Positions 10,601-25,233 of a DNA stretch of 64,000 nt are shown here, piece by piece. This DNA is from Xestospongia bergquistia (lineage: Eukaryota > Porifera > Demospongiae > Haplosclerida > Petrosiidae). Positions within the stretch are counted from its first letter, which is position 1, and each line of letters opens with the position of its first letter. The stretch covers positions 3,844,001 through 3,908,000 of the forward strand of contig OZ014416.1 in NCBI GenBank assembly GCA_963965975.1. Reading direction: 5' to 3'. The notes under the pieces were generated by a model. That model searched no databases. It was not told the origin of the DNA and saw nothing but the letters and a program-made list of their open reading frames with translations. Both the position numbers and the translations under genes were made by a program.

Positions 10601-13600
10601 GGCTCGAATTAAATAAACAGCTATTAACAGTTTAGTAAGTTAGTTTGCATTAACGCAATAAAGTCTTTAAGTTAAAGACTTTAGTAGGTATAGACTATTG
10701 AGAGATGTTTATAAAGTAAACTGCTCAGTCTAAAGGTCTTTTAGGCACTAACTAAATAAACAGCCATTAACAGTTTAGTAAGTTAGTTTGCATTAACGCT
10801 CTAAAGTCTTTAAGTTAAAGACTTTAGAAGGTTTAGACTATTGAGAGAATTTTATAAAGTAAACTGCTTAGACTAAAGGACTTTATGGCACTAACTAAAT
10901 AAACAGCTATTAACAGTTTAGTAAGTTAGTTTCCATTAACGCTCTAAAGTCTTTAAGTGAAAGACTTTAGAAGGTTTAGACTATTGAGAGAAGAGTATAA
11001 AGTAAACTGCTCAGTCTAAAGGACTTTATGGCTCGAATTAAATAAAGAGCTATTAACAGTTTAGTAAGTTAGTTTGCATTAACGCAATAAAGTCTTTAAG
11101 TTAAAGACTTTAGTAGGTATAGACTATTGAGAGATGTTTATAAAGTAAACTGCTCAGTCTAAAGGACTTTTTGGCACTAACTAAATAAACAGCTATTAAC
11201 AGTTTAGTAAGTTAGTTTGCATTAACGCTCTAAAGTCTTTAAGTTAAAGACTTTAGAAGGTTTAGACTATTGAGAGAAGTTTATAAAGTAAACTGCTTCG
11301 ACTAAAGGACATTATGGCACTAACTAAATAAACAGCTATTAACAGTTTAGTAAGTTAGTTTCCATTAACGCTCTAAAGTCTTTAAGTGAAAGACTTTAGA
11401 AGGTTTAGACTATTGAGAGAAGAGTATAAAGTCAACTGCTCAGTCTCAAGGATTTATGGCACTAACTAAATAAACAGCTATTAACAGTTTAGTAAGTTAG
11501 TTTGCATTAACGCTCTAAAGTCTTTAAGTTAAAGACTTTAGAAGGTTTAGACTATTCAGAGAAGTTTATAAAGTAAACTGCTCAGTCTAAAGGACTTTAT
11601 GGCACTAACTAAATAAACAGCTATTAACAGTTTAGTAAGTTAGTTTGCATTAACGCTCTAAAGTCTTTAAGTTAAAGACTTTAGAATGTTTAGACTATTG
11701 AGAGAAGTTTATAAAGTAAACTGCTCAGTCTAAAGGACTTTACGGCACTAACTAAATAAACAGCTATCAACAGTTTAGTAAGTTAGTTTGCGTTAACGAA
11801 ATAAAGTCTTTAAGTTAAAGTCTTTAGTAGGTCCAGACTATTGAGAGAAGTTTATAAAGTAAACTGCTCAGTCTAAAGGACTTTTTGCTACAAACTAAAT
11901 AAACAGCTATTAACAGTTTAGTAAGTTAGTTTGCATTAACGCTCTAAAGTCTTTAAGTTAAAGACTTTAGAAGGTTTAGACTATTGACAGAAGTTTATAA
12001 AGTAAACTGCTTAGTCTAAAGGACTTTATGGCACTAACTAAATAAACAGCTATTAACAGTTTAGTAAGTTAGTTTGCATTAACGCTCTAAAGGCTTTAAG
12101 TTAAAGACTTTAGAAGGTTTAGACTATTGAGAGAAGTTTATAAAGTAAACTGCTTAGTCTAAAGGACTTTATGGCACTAACTAAATAAACAGCTATTAAC
12201 AGTTTAGTAAGTTAGTTTGCATTAAAGTTCTAAAGTCTTTAAGTTAAAGACTTTAGAAGGTTTAGACTATTGAGAGAAGTTTATAAAGTAAGCTGCTCAG
12301 TCTAAAGGACTTTATGGCACTAACTAAATAAACAGCTATTAACAGTTTAGTAAGTTAGTTTGCATTAGCGCTTTAAAGTCTTTAAGTTAAAGACTTTAGA
12401 AGGTTTAGACTATTGAGAGAAGTTTATAAAGTAAGCTGCTCAGTCTAAAGGACTTTATGGCACTAACTAAATAAACAGCTATTAACAGTTTAGTAAGTTA
12501 GTTTGCATTAGCGCTTTAAAGTCTTTAAGTTAAAGACTTTAGAAGGTTTAGACTATTCAGAGAATTTTATAAAGTAAACTGCTCAGTCTAAAGGACTTGA
12601 TGGCACTAACTAAATAAACAGCTATTAACAGTTTAGTAAGTTAGTTTGCATTAACGCAATAAAGTCTTTAAGTTAAAGACTTTAGTAGGTATAGACTATT
12701 GAGAGAAGTTTATAAAGTAAACTGCTCAGTCTAAAGGACTTTATGGCACTAACTAAATAAACAGCTATTAACAGTTTAGTAAGTTAGTTTGCGTTAACGA
12801 AATAAAGTCTTTAAGTTAAAGTCTTTAGTAGGTACAGACTATTGAGAGAAGTTTATAAAGTAAACTGCTCAGTCTAAAGGACTTTTTGCTACAAACTAAG
12901 TAAACAGCTATTAACAGTTTAGTAAGTTAGTTTGCATTAACGCTCTAAAGTCTTTAAGTTAAAGACTTTAGAAGGTTTAGACTATTGACAGAAGTTTATA
13001 AAGTAAACTGCTTAGTCTAAAGGACTTTATGGCACTAACTAAATAAACAGCTATTAACAGTTTAGTAAGTTACTTTGCATTAACGCTCTAAAGTCTTTAA
13101 GTTAAAGACTTTAGAAGGTTTAGACTATTGAGAGAAGTTAATAAAGTAAACTGCTTAGTCTAAAGGACTTTATGGCACTAACTAAATAAACAGCTATTAA
13201 CAGTTTAGTAAGTTAGTTTGCATTAAAGTTCTAAAGTCTTTAAGTTAAAGACTTTAGAAGGTTTAGACTATTGAGAGAAGTTTATAAAGTAAGCTGCTCA
13301 GTCTAAAGGACTTTATGGCACTAACTAAATAAACAGCTATTAACAGTTTAGTAAGTTAGTTTGCATTAGCGCTTTAAAGTCTTTAAGTTAAACACTTTAG
13401 AAGGTTTAGACTATTCAGAGAATTTTATAAAGTAAACTGCTCAGTCTAAAGGACTTTATGGCACTAACTAAATAAACAGCTATTAACAGTTTAGTAAGTT
13501 AGTTTGCATTAACGCTCTAAAGGCTTTAAGTTAAAGACTTTAGAAGGTTTAGACTATTGAGAGAAGTTTATAAAGTAAACTGCTTAGTCTAAAGGACTTT

Positions 13601-16600
13601 ATGGCACTAACTAAATAAACAGCTATTAACAGTTTAGTAAGTTAGTTTGCATTAAAGTTCTAAAGTCTTTAAGTTAAAGACTTTAGAAGGTTTAGACTAT
13701 TGAGAGAAGTTTATAAAGTAAGCTGCTCAGTCTAAAGGACTTTATGGCACTAACTAAATAAACAGCTATTAACAGTTTAGTAAGTTAGTTTGCATTAGCG
13801 CTTTAAAGTCTTTAAGTTAAAGACTTTAGAAGGTTTAGACTATTCAGAGAATTTTATAAAGTAAACTGCTCAGTCTAAAGGACTTGATGGCACTAACTAA
13901 ATAAACAGCTATTAACAGTTTAGTAAGTTAGTTTGCATTAACGCAATAAAGTCTTTAAGTTAAAGACTTTAGTAGGTATAGACTATTGAGAGAAGTTTAT
14001 AAAGTAAACTGCTCAGTCTAAAGGACTTTTTGGCACTAACTAAATAAACAGCTATTAACAGTTTAGTAAGTTAGTTTGCATTAACGCTCTAAAGTCTTTG
14101 AGTTAAAGACTTTAGAATGTTTAGACTATTGAGAGAAGTTTATAAAGTAAACTGCTCAGTCTAAAGGACTTTATGGCACTAACTAAATAAACAGCTATTA
14201 ACAGTTTAGTAAGTTAGTTTGCGTTAACGAAATAAAGTCTTTAAGTTAAAGTCTTTAGTAGGTACAGACTATTGAGAGAAGTTTATAAAGTAAACTGCTC
14301 AGTCTAAAGGAATTTTTGCTACAAACTAAGTAAACAGCTATTAACAGTTTAGTAAGTTAGTTTGCATTAACGCTCAAAAGTCTTTAAGTTAAAGACTTTA
14401 GAAGGTTTAGACTATTGACAGAAGTTTATAAAGTAAACTGCTTAGTCTAAAGGACTTTATGGCACTAACTAAATAAACAGCTATTAACAGTTTAGTAAGT
14501 TACTTTGCATTAACGCTCTAAAGTCTTTAAGTTAAAGACTTTAGAAGGTTTAGACTATTGAGAGAAGTTTATAAGGTAAACTGCTTAGTCTAAAGGACTT
14601 TATGGCACTAACTAAATAAACAGCTATTAACAGTTTAGTAAGTTAGTTTGCATTAAAGTTCTAAAGTCTTTAAGTTAAAGACTTTAGAAGGTTTAGACTA
14701 TTGAGAGAAGTTTATAAAGTAAGCTGCTCAGTCTAAAGGACTTTATGGCACTAACTAAATAAACAGCTATTAACAGTTTAGTAAGTTAGTTTGCATTAGC
14801 GCTTTAAAGTCTTTAAGTTAAACACTTTAGAAGGTTTAGACTATTCAGAGAATTTTATAAAGTAAACTGCTCAGTCTAAAGGACTTTATGGCACTAACTA
14901 AATAAACAGCTATTAACAGTTTAGTAAGTTAGTTTGCATTAACGCAATAAAGTCTTTAAGTTAAAGACTTTAGTAGGTATAGACTATTGAGAGAAGTTTA
15001 TAAAGTAAACTGCTCAGTCTAAAGGACTTTTTGGCACTAACTAAATAAACAGCTATTAACAGTTTAGTAAGTTAGTTTGCATTAACGCTTTAAGTCTTTA
15101 AGTTAAGGACTTTAGAAGGTTTTGACTATTCAGAGAAGTTTATAAAGTAAACTGCTCAGTCTAAAGGACATTATGGCACTGACTATATAAACAGCTATTA
15201 ACAGTTTAGTAAGTTAGTTTGCATTAACGCTCTAAAATCTTTAAGTTAAACACTTTAGTAGGTTTAAACCATTGAGAGAAGTTTATAAAGTAAACTGCTC
15301 AGTCTAAAGGACTTTATGGCACTAAATAAGTAAACAGCTATTAACAGTTTTGTAACTTAGTTTGCGTTAACGCTCTAAAGTCTTTAAGTTAAAGACTTTA
15401 GAAGGTTTAGACTATTGAGAGAAGTTTATAAAGTAAACTGCTCAGTCTAAAGGACTTTATGGCACTAACAAAATAAAGAGCTATTAACAGTTTCGTAAGT
15501 TAGTTTGCATTAACGCTCTAAAGTCTTTAAGTTAAAGACTTTAGTAGGTTTAGACTATTGAGAGAAGTTTATAAAGTAAACTGCTCAGTCTAAAGGACTT
15601 TACGGCACTAACTATGTAAACAGCTATTAACAGTTTAGTAAGTTAGTTTGCATTAACGCTATAAAGTCTTTAAGTTAAAGACTTTAGAAGGTTTAGACTA
15701 TTGAGAGAAGTTTGTAAAGAAAACTGCTCAGTCTAAAGGACTTTATGGCACTAACTAAATAAACAGCTATTAACAGTTTAGTAAGATTGTTTGCATTAAC
15801 GCAATAAAGTCTTTATGTTAAAGACTTTAGAAGGTTTAGACTATTTAAAGAAGTTTTTAAAGTAAACTGCTCACTCTAAAGGACTTTCTGGCACTAACTA
15901 CATAAACAGCTATTAACAGTTTAGTAAGTTAGTTTGCATTAACGCTCTAAATTCTTTAATTTAAAGGCTTCAGAAGATTTAGACTATTGAGAGAAGTTTA
16001 TAAAGTAAACTGCTCAGTCTAAAGGACTTTATGGCACTAACTAAATAAACAGCTATTGACAGTTTAGTAAGTTAGTTTGCATTAACGCTCTAAAGTCTTT
16101 AAGTTAAAGACTTTAGAAGGTTTAGACTATTCAGAGAAGTTTATAAGGAAAACTGCTCAGTCCAAAGGACTTTATGCCACTAACTAAGTGAACAGCTATT
16201 AACAGTTTAGTAAGTTAGTTTGCATTAACGCTCTAAAGTCTTTAAGATAAAGACTTTAGAAGGTTTAGACTATTTAGAGAAGTTTATAAAGTAAACTGCT
16301 CAGTCTAAAGGATTTATGGCACTAACTAAATAAACGGCTATTAACAGTTTAATAAGTTAGTTTGCATTAACGCTCTAAAGTCTTTAAGTTAAAGACTTCA
16401 GAAGGTTAAGACTATTGAGTGAAATTTATAAAGTAAACTGCTCAGTCTAAAGGACTTTATGGCACTAACTAAATAAACAGCTATTGACAGTTTAGTAAGT
16501 TAGTTTGCATTAACGCTCTACAGTCTTTAAGTTAAAGACTTTAGAAGGTTTAGACTATTCAGAGAAGTTTATAAAGTAAACTGCTCAGTCTAAAGGACTT

Positions 16601-19600
16601 TATGGCACTAACTAAATAAACAGCTATTAACAGTTTAGTAAGTTAGTTTGCATTAACGCTATAAAGTCTTTAAGTTAAAGACTTTAGAAGGTTTAGACTA
16701 TTGAGAGAAGTTTATAAGGAAAACTGCTCAGTCTAAAGGACTTTATGGCACTAACTAAGTAAACAGCTATTAACAGTTTAGGAAGTTAGTTTGCATTAAC
16801 GCTCTAAAGTCTTTAAGATAAAGACTTTAGAAGGTTTAGACTATTTAGAGAAGTTTATAAAGTAAACTGCTCAGTCTAAAGGATTTATGGCACTAACTAA
16901 ATAAACGGCTATTAACAGTTTAATAAGTTAGTTTGCATTAACGCTCTAAAGTCTTTAAGTTAAAGACTTTAGAAGGTTAAGACTATTGAGAGAAATTTAT
17001 AAATTAAACTGCTCAGTCTAAAGGACTTTTTGGCACTATCTAAATAAGCAGCTATTAACAGTTTAGTAAGTTAGTTTGCATTAACACTCTAAAGTCTTTA
17101 AGTTAAAGACTTTAAAAGGTTTAGACTATTTAGAGAGGTTTATAAAGTAAACTGCTCAGTCTAAAGGACTTTATGGCACTAACTAAATAAACAGCTATTA
17201 ACAGTTTAGTAAGTTAGTTTGCATTAACGCTCTAAACTCTTTAAGTTAAAGACTTTAGAAGGTTTAGACTATTGAGAGAGGTTTATAAAGTAAACTGCTC
17301 AGTCTAAAGGACTTTATGGCACTAGCTAAGTAAACAGCTATTAACTGTTTAGTAAGTTAGTTTGCATTAACGCTCTAAAGTCTTTAAGTTAAAGACTTTA
17401 GAAGGCTTATACTTTTTAGAGATGTTTATAAAGTAAACTGCTCAGTCTAAAGGACTTTATGGCACTAACTAAATAAACAGCTATTAACAGTTTAGTAAGA
17501 TTGCTTGCATTAACGCACTAAAGTCTTTATGTTAAAGACTTTTGAAGGTTTAGACTATTAAAAGAAGTTTATAAAGTAAACTGCTCAGTCTAAAGGACTT
17601 TATGGCTCTAACTAAATAAACAGCTATTAACAGTTTAGTAAGTTAGTTTGCATTAATGCTCTAAATTCTTTAATTTAATGACTTCAGAAGATTTAGACTA
17701 TTGAGAAGTGTTTATAAAGTAAACTGCTCAGTCTAAAGGACTTTATGGCACTAACTAAAGAAACAGCTATTAACAGTTTAGTAAGTTAGTTTGCATTAAC
17801 GCTCTAAAGTCTTTAAATTAAAGACTTTAGAAGGTTTAGACTATTGAGAGAAGTTTATAAAGTAAACTGCTCAGTCTAAAGGATTTTATGGCACTAACTA
17901 AGTAAACAGCTATTAACAGATTAGTAAGTTAGTTTGCATTAACGCTCTGAAGTCTTTAAGTTAAAGACTTTAAAGGTTTAAACTATTTAGAGAAGTTTAT
18001 AAAGTAAACTGCTCAGTCTAAAGGACTTTATGGCACTAACTAAATAACAGCTATTAACAGTTTAATAAGTTAGTTTGCATTAACGCTCTAAAGTCTTTAA
18101 GTTAAAGACTTTAGAAGGTTAAGACTATTGAGAGAAGTTTATAAAGTAAACTGCTCAGTCTAAAGGACTTTATGGCACTAACTAAGTAAACAGCTATTAA
18201 CAATTTAGCAAGTTTGTTTGCATCAACGCTCTAAAGTCTTTAAATTAATGACTTTAGAAGGTTTAGACTATATAAAGAAGTTTATAAAGTAAACTGCTCA
18301 GTCTAAAGGACTTTATGGCACTAACTAAATAAACAGCTATTAACAGTTTAGTAAGTTAGCTTGCATTAACGCTCTAAAGTCTTTAAGTTAAAGACTTTAG
18401 AAGGTTTAGACTATTGAGGGAAGTTTATAAAGTAAACTGCTCAGTTAAAGGACTTTATGGCACTAACTAAGTAGACAGCTATTAACAGTTTAGTAAGTTA
18501 GTTTGCATTAACGCTCTAAAGTCTTTAAGTTAAAGACTTTAGAAGGTTTAGACTATTCAGAGAATTTTATAAAGTAAACTGCTCAGTCTAAAGGACTTTA
18601 TGGCTCTAACTAAATAAACAGCTATTAACAGTTTAGTATGTTAGTTTGCATTAACGCAATGAAGGCTTTAAGTTAATGACTTTAGTAGGTATAGACTATT
18701 GGGAGAAGTTTATAAAGTAAACTGCTCAGTCTAAAGGACTTTAGGGCACTAACTAAGTAAACAGCTATTAACAATTTAGCAAGTTTGTTTGCATTAACGC
18801 TCTAAAGTCTTTAAAGTAATGACTTTAGAAGGTTTAGACTATATAAAGAAGTTTATAAAGTAAACTGCTCAGACTAAAGGACTTTATGGCACTAACTAAA
18901 TAAACAGCTATTAACAGTTTAGTAAGTTAGCTTGCATTAACGCTCTAAAGTCTTTAAGTTAAAGACTTTAGAAGGTTTAGACTATTGAGGGAAGTTTATA
19001 AAGTAAACTGCTCATTTAAAGGACTTTATGGCACTAACTAAGTAGACAGCTATTAACAGTTTAGTAAGTTAGTTTTCATTAACGCTCTAAAGTCTTTAAG
19101 TTAAAGACTTTAGAAGGTTTAGTCTATTGAGAGAAGTTTATAAAGTAAACTGCTCAGTCTAAAGGACTTTATGGCACTAGCTAAGTAAACAGTTATTAAC
19201 AGTTTAGTAAGTTAGTTTGCGTTAACGCAATAAAGTCTTTAAGTTAAAGACTTCAGAAGGTTTAGACTATTGAGAGAAGTTTATAAAGTAAACTGCTCAG
19301 TCTAAAGGACTTTATGGCACTAACTAAATAAACAGCTATTAGCAATTTAGTAAGTTAGTTTGCATTAACGCTCTAAAGTCTTTAAGTTAAAGACTTTAGA
19401 AGTTTTAGACTATTCAGAGAAGTTTATAAAGTACACTGCTCAGTCTAATGGACTTTATGGCACTAACTAAATAAACAGCTATTAACAGTTTAGTAAGTTT
19501 GTTTGCGTTAACGCTATAAAGTCTTTAAGTTAAAGACTTCTGAAGGTTTAGACTATTGAGAGAGTTTATAAAGTAAACTGCTCAGTCTAAAGGACTTTAT

Positions 19601-22299
19601 GGCACTAAATAAATAAACAGCTATTAGCAATTTAGTAAGTTAGTTTGCATTAACGCTCTAAAGTCTTTAAGTTAAAGACTTTAGAAGGTTTAGACTATTC
19701 AGAGAAGTTATAATGTAAACTGCTCAGTCTAAAGGACTTTATGGCACTAACTAAATAAACAGCTATTAACAGTTTAGTAAGTTAGTTTGCATTAACGCTC
19801 TAAAGTCTTTAAGTTAAAGACTTTAGAAGGTATAGACTATTGAGAGAAGTTTATAAAGTGAACTGCTCAGTCTAAAGGACTTTTTGGCACTAACTAAATA
19901 AGCAGGTATTAACAGTTTAGTAAGTTAGTGGCATTAACGCTCTAAAGTCTTTAAGTTAAGGACTTTAGAAGGTTTAGACTATTGAGAGATGTTCATAAAG
20001 TAAACTGCTCAGTCTAAAGGACTTTATGGCATTATCTAAGTAAACAGCTATTAATAGTTTAGTAAGTTAGTTTGCATTAATGCTCTAAAGTCTTTAAGTT
20101 AAAGTCTTTAGAAGGCTTAGACTTTTGAGAGAAGTTTATAAGGTAAACTGCTCAGTCGAAAGGACTTTATGGCACTAACTAAATAAACAGTTGTTAACAG
20201 TTTAGTAAGTTAGTTTGCATTAACGCTCTAAACTCTTTAAGTTAAAGACTTTAGAAGGTTTAGACTATTGAGAGAGGTTTATAAAGTAAACTGCTCAGTC
20301 TAAAGGACTTTATGGCACTAACTAAGTAAACAGCTATTAACAGTTTAGTAAGTTAGTTTGCATTAACGCTCTAAAGTCTTTAAATTAAAGACTTTAGAAG
20401 GTTTAGACTATTGAGAGAAGTTTATAAAGTAAAATGCTCAGTCTAAAAAATTTTATGGCACTAACTAAGTAAACAGCTATTAACAGTTTAGTAAGTTAGT
20501 TTGCATTAACGCTCTAGAGTCTTTAAGTTAAAGACTTTAAAGTTTTAAACTATTTAGAGAAGTTTATAAAGTAAACTGCTCAGTATAAAGGACTTTATGG
20601 CACTAACTAAATAACAGCTATTAACAGTTTAATAAGTTAGTCTGCATTAACGCTCTAAAGTCTTTAAGTTAAAGACTTTAGAAGGTTAACACTATTGAGA
20701 GAAGTTTATAAAGTAAACTGCTCAGTCTAAAGGACTTTATGGCACTAACTAAGTAAACAGCTATTAACAATTTAGCAAGTTTGTTTGCATTAACGCTCTA
20801 AAGTCTTTAAATTAATGACTTTAGAAGGTTTAGACTATATAAAGAAGTTTATAAATTAAACTGCTCAGTCTAAAGGACTTTATGGTACTAAGTAAATAAA
20901 CAGCTATTAACAGTTTAGTAAGTTAGCTTGCATTAACACTCTAAAGTCTTTAAGTTAAAGACTTTAGTAGGTTTAGACTATTGAGAGAAGTTTATAAAGT
21001 AAACTGCTCAGTTATAGGACTTTATGGCACTAACTAAGTGAACAGCTATTAACAGTTTAGTAAGTTAGTTTGCATTAACGCTCTACAGTCTTTAAGTGAA
21101 AGACTTTAGAAGGTTTAGACTATTGAGAGAAGTTTATAAAGTAAACTGCTCAGTCTAAAGGACTTTATGGCACTAACTAAGTAAACAGCTATTAACAGTT
21201 TAGTAAGTTAGTTTGCATTAACGCTCTAAAGTCTTTAAGTTAAAGACTTCAGAAGGTTTAGACTATTGAGAGAAGTTTATAAAGTAAACTGCTCAGTCTA
21301 AAGGACTTTATGGCACTAACTATATAAACAGCTATTAACAGTTTAGTAAGTTAGTTTGCATTAACGCTCTAAAGTCTTTAGTTAAAGACTTTAGAAGGTT
21401 TAGACTATTGAGACTAGTTTATAAAGTAAACTGCTCAGTCTAAAGGACTTTATGGCACTAACTAAATAAACAGCTATTAACAGTTCAGTAAGTTAGTTTG
21501 CATTAACGCAATAAAGTCTTTAAGTTAAAGACTTTAGCAGGTATAGACTATTGAGAGAAGTTTATAAAGTAAAATGCTCAGTCTAAAGGACTTTTTGGCA
21601 CTAACTAAATAAACAGCTATTAACAGTTTAGTAAGTTAGTTGGCATTAACGCTCTCAAGTCTTTAAGTTAAAGACTTTAGAAGGTTTAGACTATTGAGAG
21701 AAGTTTATAAAGTAAACTGCTCAGTCTAAAGGACTTTTTGGCACTAACTAAATAAACAGCTATTAACACTTTAGCAAGTTTCTTTGTATTAACGCTCAAA
21801 AGTCTTTAAATTAATGACTTTAGAAGGATTAGACTATATAAAGGACTTTATAAAGTAAACAGCTCAGTCTAAAGGACTTTATGGCACTAACCAAATAAAC
21901 AGCTATTAACAGTTTAGTAAGTTAGTTTGCATTAACGCTCTAAAGTCTTTAAATAAAAGACTTTAATAGGTTTAGACTATTGATAGAAGTTTATAAAGTA
22001 AACTGCTCAGTCTAAGGACTTTATGGCACTAACTAAGTAAACAGCTATTAACAGTTTAGTAAGTTAGTTTGCATTAACGCTCTAAAGTCTTTAAGTTAAA
22101 GAGTTTAGAAGGTTTAGACTATTGAGAGAAGTTTATAAAGTAAACTGCTCAGTCTAAAGGACTTTTTGGCACTAACTAAATAAACAGCTATTAACAGTTT
22201 AGTAGCTTAGTTTGCATTAACGCTCTAAAGTCTTTAAGTTAAAGACTTTAGAAGGTTTAGACTATTGAGAGAAGTTTATAAAGTAAACTGCTCAGTCTA

Positions 22300-22345
22300 A
22301 AGGACTTTATGGCACTAACTAAATTAAAGTTTTAAACTATTTAGA
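22300..22345 (+). repeat. Half-deleted monomer, copy 1
   Basis: The unit jumps from ACTAACTAAAT directly to TAAAGTTTTAAACTATTT, losing about 70 bases that include the right arm of dyad block 3 and the palindrome left arm. The undeleted parental right side is recognisable near 20533 (TTTAAAGTTTTAAACTATTT). The same junction recurs about 932 bp downstream. Confidence 0.75.
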
Positions 22346-23231
22346 GAAGTTTATAAAGTGAACTGCTCAGTATAAAGGACTTAATGGCACTAACTAAATA
22401 AACAGCTATTAACAGTTTGGTAAGTTAGTTTGCAATAACGCTCTAAAGTCTTTAAGTTAAAGACTTTAAAATGTATACACTATTGAGAGATGTTTATAAA
22501 GTAAACTGCTCAGTCTAAAGGACTTTATGTCACTAACTAAATAAACAGCTATTAACAGTTTAGTAAGTTAGTTTGCATTAACGCTCTAAAGTCTTTAAGT
22601 TAAAGACTTTAAAAGGTTTAGACTATTTAGAGAAGTTTATAAAGTATACTGCTTAGTCTAAAGGACTTTTTGGCACTAACTAAATAAACAGCTATTAACA
22701 CTTTAGCAAGTTTGTTTGTATTAACGCTCTAAAGTCTTTAAATTAATGACTTTAGAAGGTTTAGACTATATAAAGGAGTTTATAAAGTTAACTGCTCAGT
22801 CTAAAGGACTTTATGGCACTAACTAAATAAACAGCTATTAACAGTTTAGTAAGTTAGTTCGCATTAACGCTCTAAAGTCTTTAAATAAAAGACTTTAATA
22901 GGTTTAGACTATTGATAGATGTTTATAAAGTAAACTGCTCAGTCTAAAGGACTTTATGGCACTAACTAAGTAAACAGCTATTAACAGTTTAGTAAGTTAG
23001 TTAGCATTAACGCTCTAAAGTCTTTAAGTTAAAGAGTTTAGAAGGTTTAGACTATTGAGAGAAGTTTATAAAGTAAACTGCTCAGTCTAAAGGACTTTTT
23101 GGCCCTAACTATATAAACAGCTATTATAGTTTAGTAACTTAGTTTGCATTAACGCTCTAAAGTCTTTAAGTTAAAGACTTTAGAAGGTTTAGACTATTTA
23201 GAGAAGTTTATAAAGTAAACTGCTCAGTCTA

Positions 23232-23277
23232 AAGGACTTTAGGGCACTAACTAAATTAAAGTTTGAAACTATTTAGA
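23232..23277 (+). repeat. Half-deleted monomer, copy 2
   Basis: It carries the same truncation junction as the unit at about 22320, with one base differing (AAAGTTTGAAAC instead of AAAGTTTTAAAC). The offset of about 932 bp equals seven monomers less the deletion, so the rare deletion was copied with its surroundings. Confidence 0.75.
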
Positions 23278-25121
23278 GAAGTTTATAAAGTGAACTGCTC
23301 AGTATAAAGGACTTAATGGCACTAGCTAAATAAACAGCTATTAACAGTTTGGTAAGTTAGTTTGCATTAACGCTCTGAAGTCTTTAAGTTAAAGACTTTA
23401 AAAGGTATACACTATTGAGAGAAGTTTATAAAGTAAACTGCTCAGTCTAAAGGACTTTATGTCACTAACTAAATAAACAGCTATTAACAGTTTAGTAAGT
23501 TAGTTTGCATGAACGCTCTAAAGTGTTTAAGTTAAAGACTTTAGAAGGTTTAGACTATTGAGAGAAGTTTATAAAGTAAACTGCTTAGTCTAATGGACTC
23601 TATGGCACTAACTAAGTAAACAGCTATTAACAGTTTAGTAAGTTAGTTTGCATTAACGCTCTAAAGTCTTTAAGTTAAAGACTTTAGAAGGTTTAGACTA
23701 TTGAGAGAAGTTTATAAAGTAACCTGCTCAGTCTAAAGAACTTTATGGCACTAACTAAATAAACAGCTATTAACAGTTTAGTAAGTTAGTTTGCATTAAT
23801 GCTCTAAAGTCTTTAAGTTAAAGACTTTAGAAGGTTTAGACTATTGAGAGAAGTTTATAAAGTAAAGTACTTAGTCTAAAGGACTTTATGGCACTAACTG
23901 AATTAACAGCTATTAACAGTTTAGTAAGTTAGTTTGCATTAACTCTCTAAAATCTTTAAGTTAAAGACTTTAGAAGGTTTAGACTATTGAGAGAAGTTTA
24001 TAAAGTAAACTGCTCAGTCTAAAGGACTTTATGGCACTAACTAAATAAGCAGCTAATAACAGTTTAGTAAGTTAGTTTGCATTAACGCTCTAAAGTCTTT
24101 AAGTTAAAGACTTTAGAAGGTTTAGACTATTCAGAGAAGTTTATAAAGTAAACTGCTCAGTCTAAAGGACTTTATGGCTCTAACTAAATAAACAGCTATT
24201 AACAGTTTAGTAAGTTAGTTTGCATTAACGCAATAAAGTCTTTAAGTTAAAGACTTTAGAAGGTTTAGACAATTGAGAGAAGTTTATAAAGTAAACTTCT
24301 TAGTCTAAATGACTCTATGGCACTAACTAAGTAAAGGGCTATTAACAGTTTAGTAAGTTAGTTTGCATTAACGCTCTAAAGTCTTTAACTTAAAGACTTT
24401 AGAAGGTTTAGACTATTGACTGAAGTTTATAAAGTAAACTACTTAGTCTAAAGGACTTTATGGCAATAACTGAATTAACATCGATTAACAGTTTAGTAAG
24501 TTAGTTTGCATTAACTCTCTAAAATCTTTAAGTTAAAGACTGTAGAAGGTTTAGACTTTTGAGAGAAGTTTATAAAGTAAACTGCTCAGTCTAAAGGTCT
24601 TTATGGCACTAACTAAATAAACAGCTATTAACAGTTTAGTAAGTTAGTTTGCATTAACGCTCTAAAGTCTTTAAGTTAAAGACTTTAGAAGGTTTAGACT
24701 ATTCAGAGAATTTTATAAAGTAAACTGCTCAGTCTAAAGGACTTTATGGCTCTAAATAAATAAACAGCTATTAACAGTTTAGTAAGTTAGTTTGCATTAA
24801 CGCTCTAAAGTCTTTAAGTTAAAGACTTTAGTAGGTTCAGACTATTGAGAGAAGTTTATAAAGTAAACTGCTCAGTCTAAAGGACTTTATGGCACTAACT
24901 AAATAAAGAGCTATTAACAGTTTAGTAAGTTAGTTTGCATTAACGCTCTAAAGTCTTTAAGTTAAAGACTTTAGAAGGTTTAGACTATTGAGAGAAGTTT
25001 ATAAAGTAAACTGCTCAGTCTAAAGGACTTTATGGCACTAACTAAATAAACAGATATTAACAGTTTAGTAAGTTAGTTTGCATTAACGCTCTAAAGTCTT
25101 TAAGTTAAAGACTTTAGAAGG

Positions 25122-25167
25122 TTTAGACTATTGAGAGAAGTTTATAAAGTAAACTGCTCAGTCTAAA
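25122..25167. repeat. Nested dyad block 2 of the monomer
   Basis: Outer arms TTTAGACT and AGTCTAAA (unit positions 16-23 and 54-61) enclose inner arms AGTTTA and TAAACT (33-38 and 44-49) around a 5-base loop. The spacers between outer and inner arms differ (9 and 4 bases), so the structure would be a bulged hairpin. Both arm pairs are present in most monomers; the inner pair is the more constant. Confidence 0.8.
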
Positions 25168-25179
25168 GGACTTTATGGC

Positions 25180-25220
25180 ACTAACTAAATAAACAGCTAT
25201 TAACAGTTTAGTAAGTTAGT
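25180..25220. repeat. Dyad block 3 of the monomer
   Basis: Arms ACTAACTAAATAAAC and GTTTAGTAAGTTAGT (unit positions 74-88 and 100-114) are reverse complements with 2 mismatches in 15, around an 11-base spacer AGCTATTAACA. The AAAT within the left arm is the sequence duplicated by the transposon insertion described at 48482. Confidence 0.8.
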
Positions 25221-25233
25221 TTGCATTAACGCT

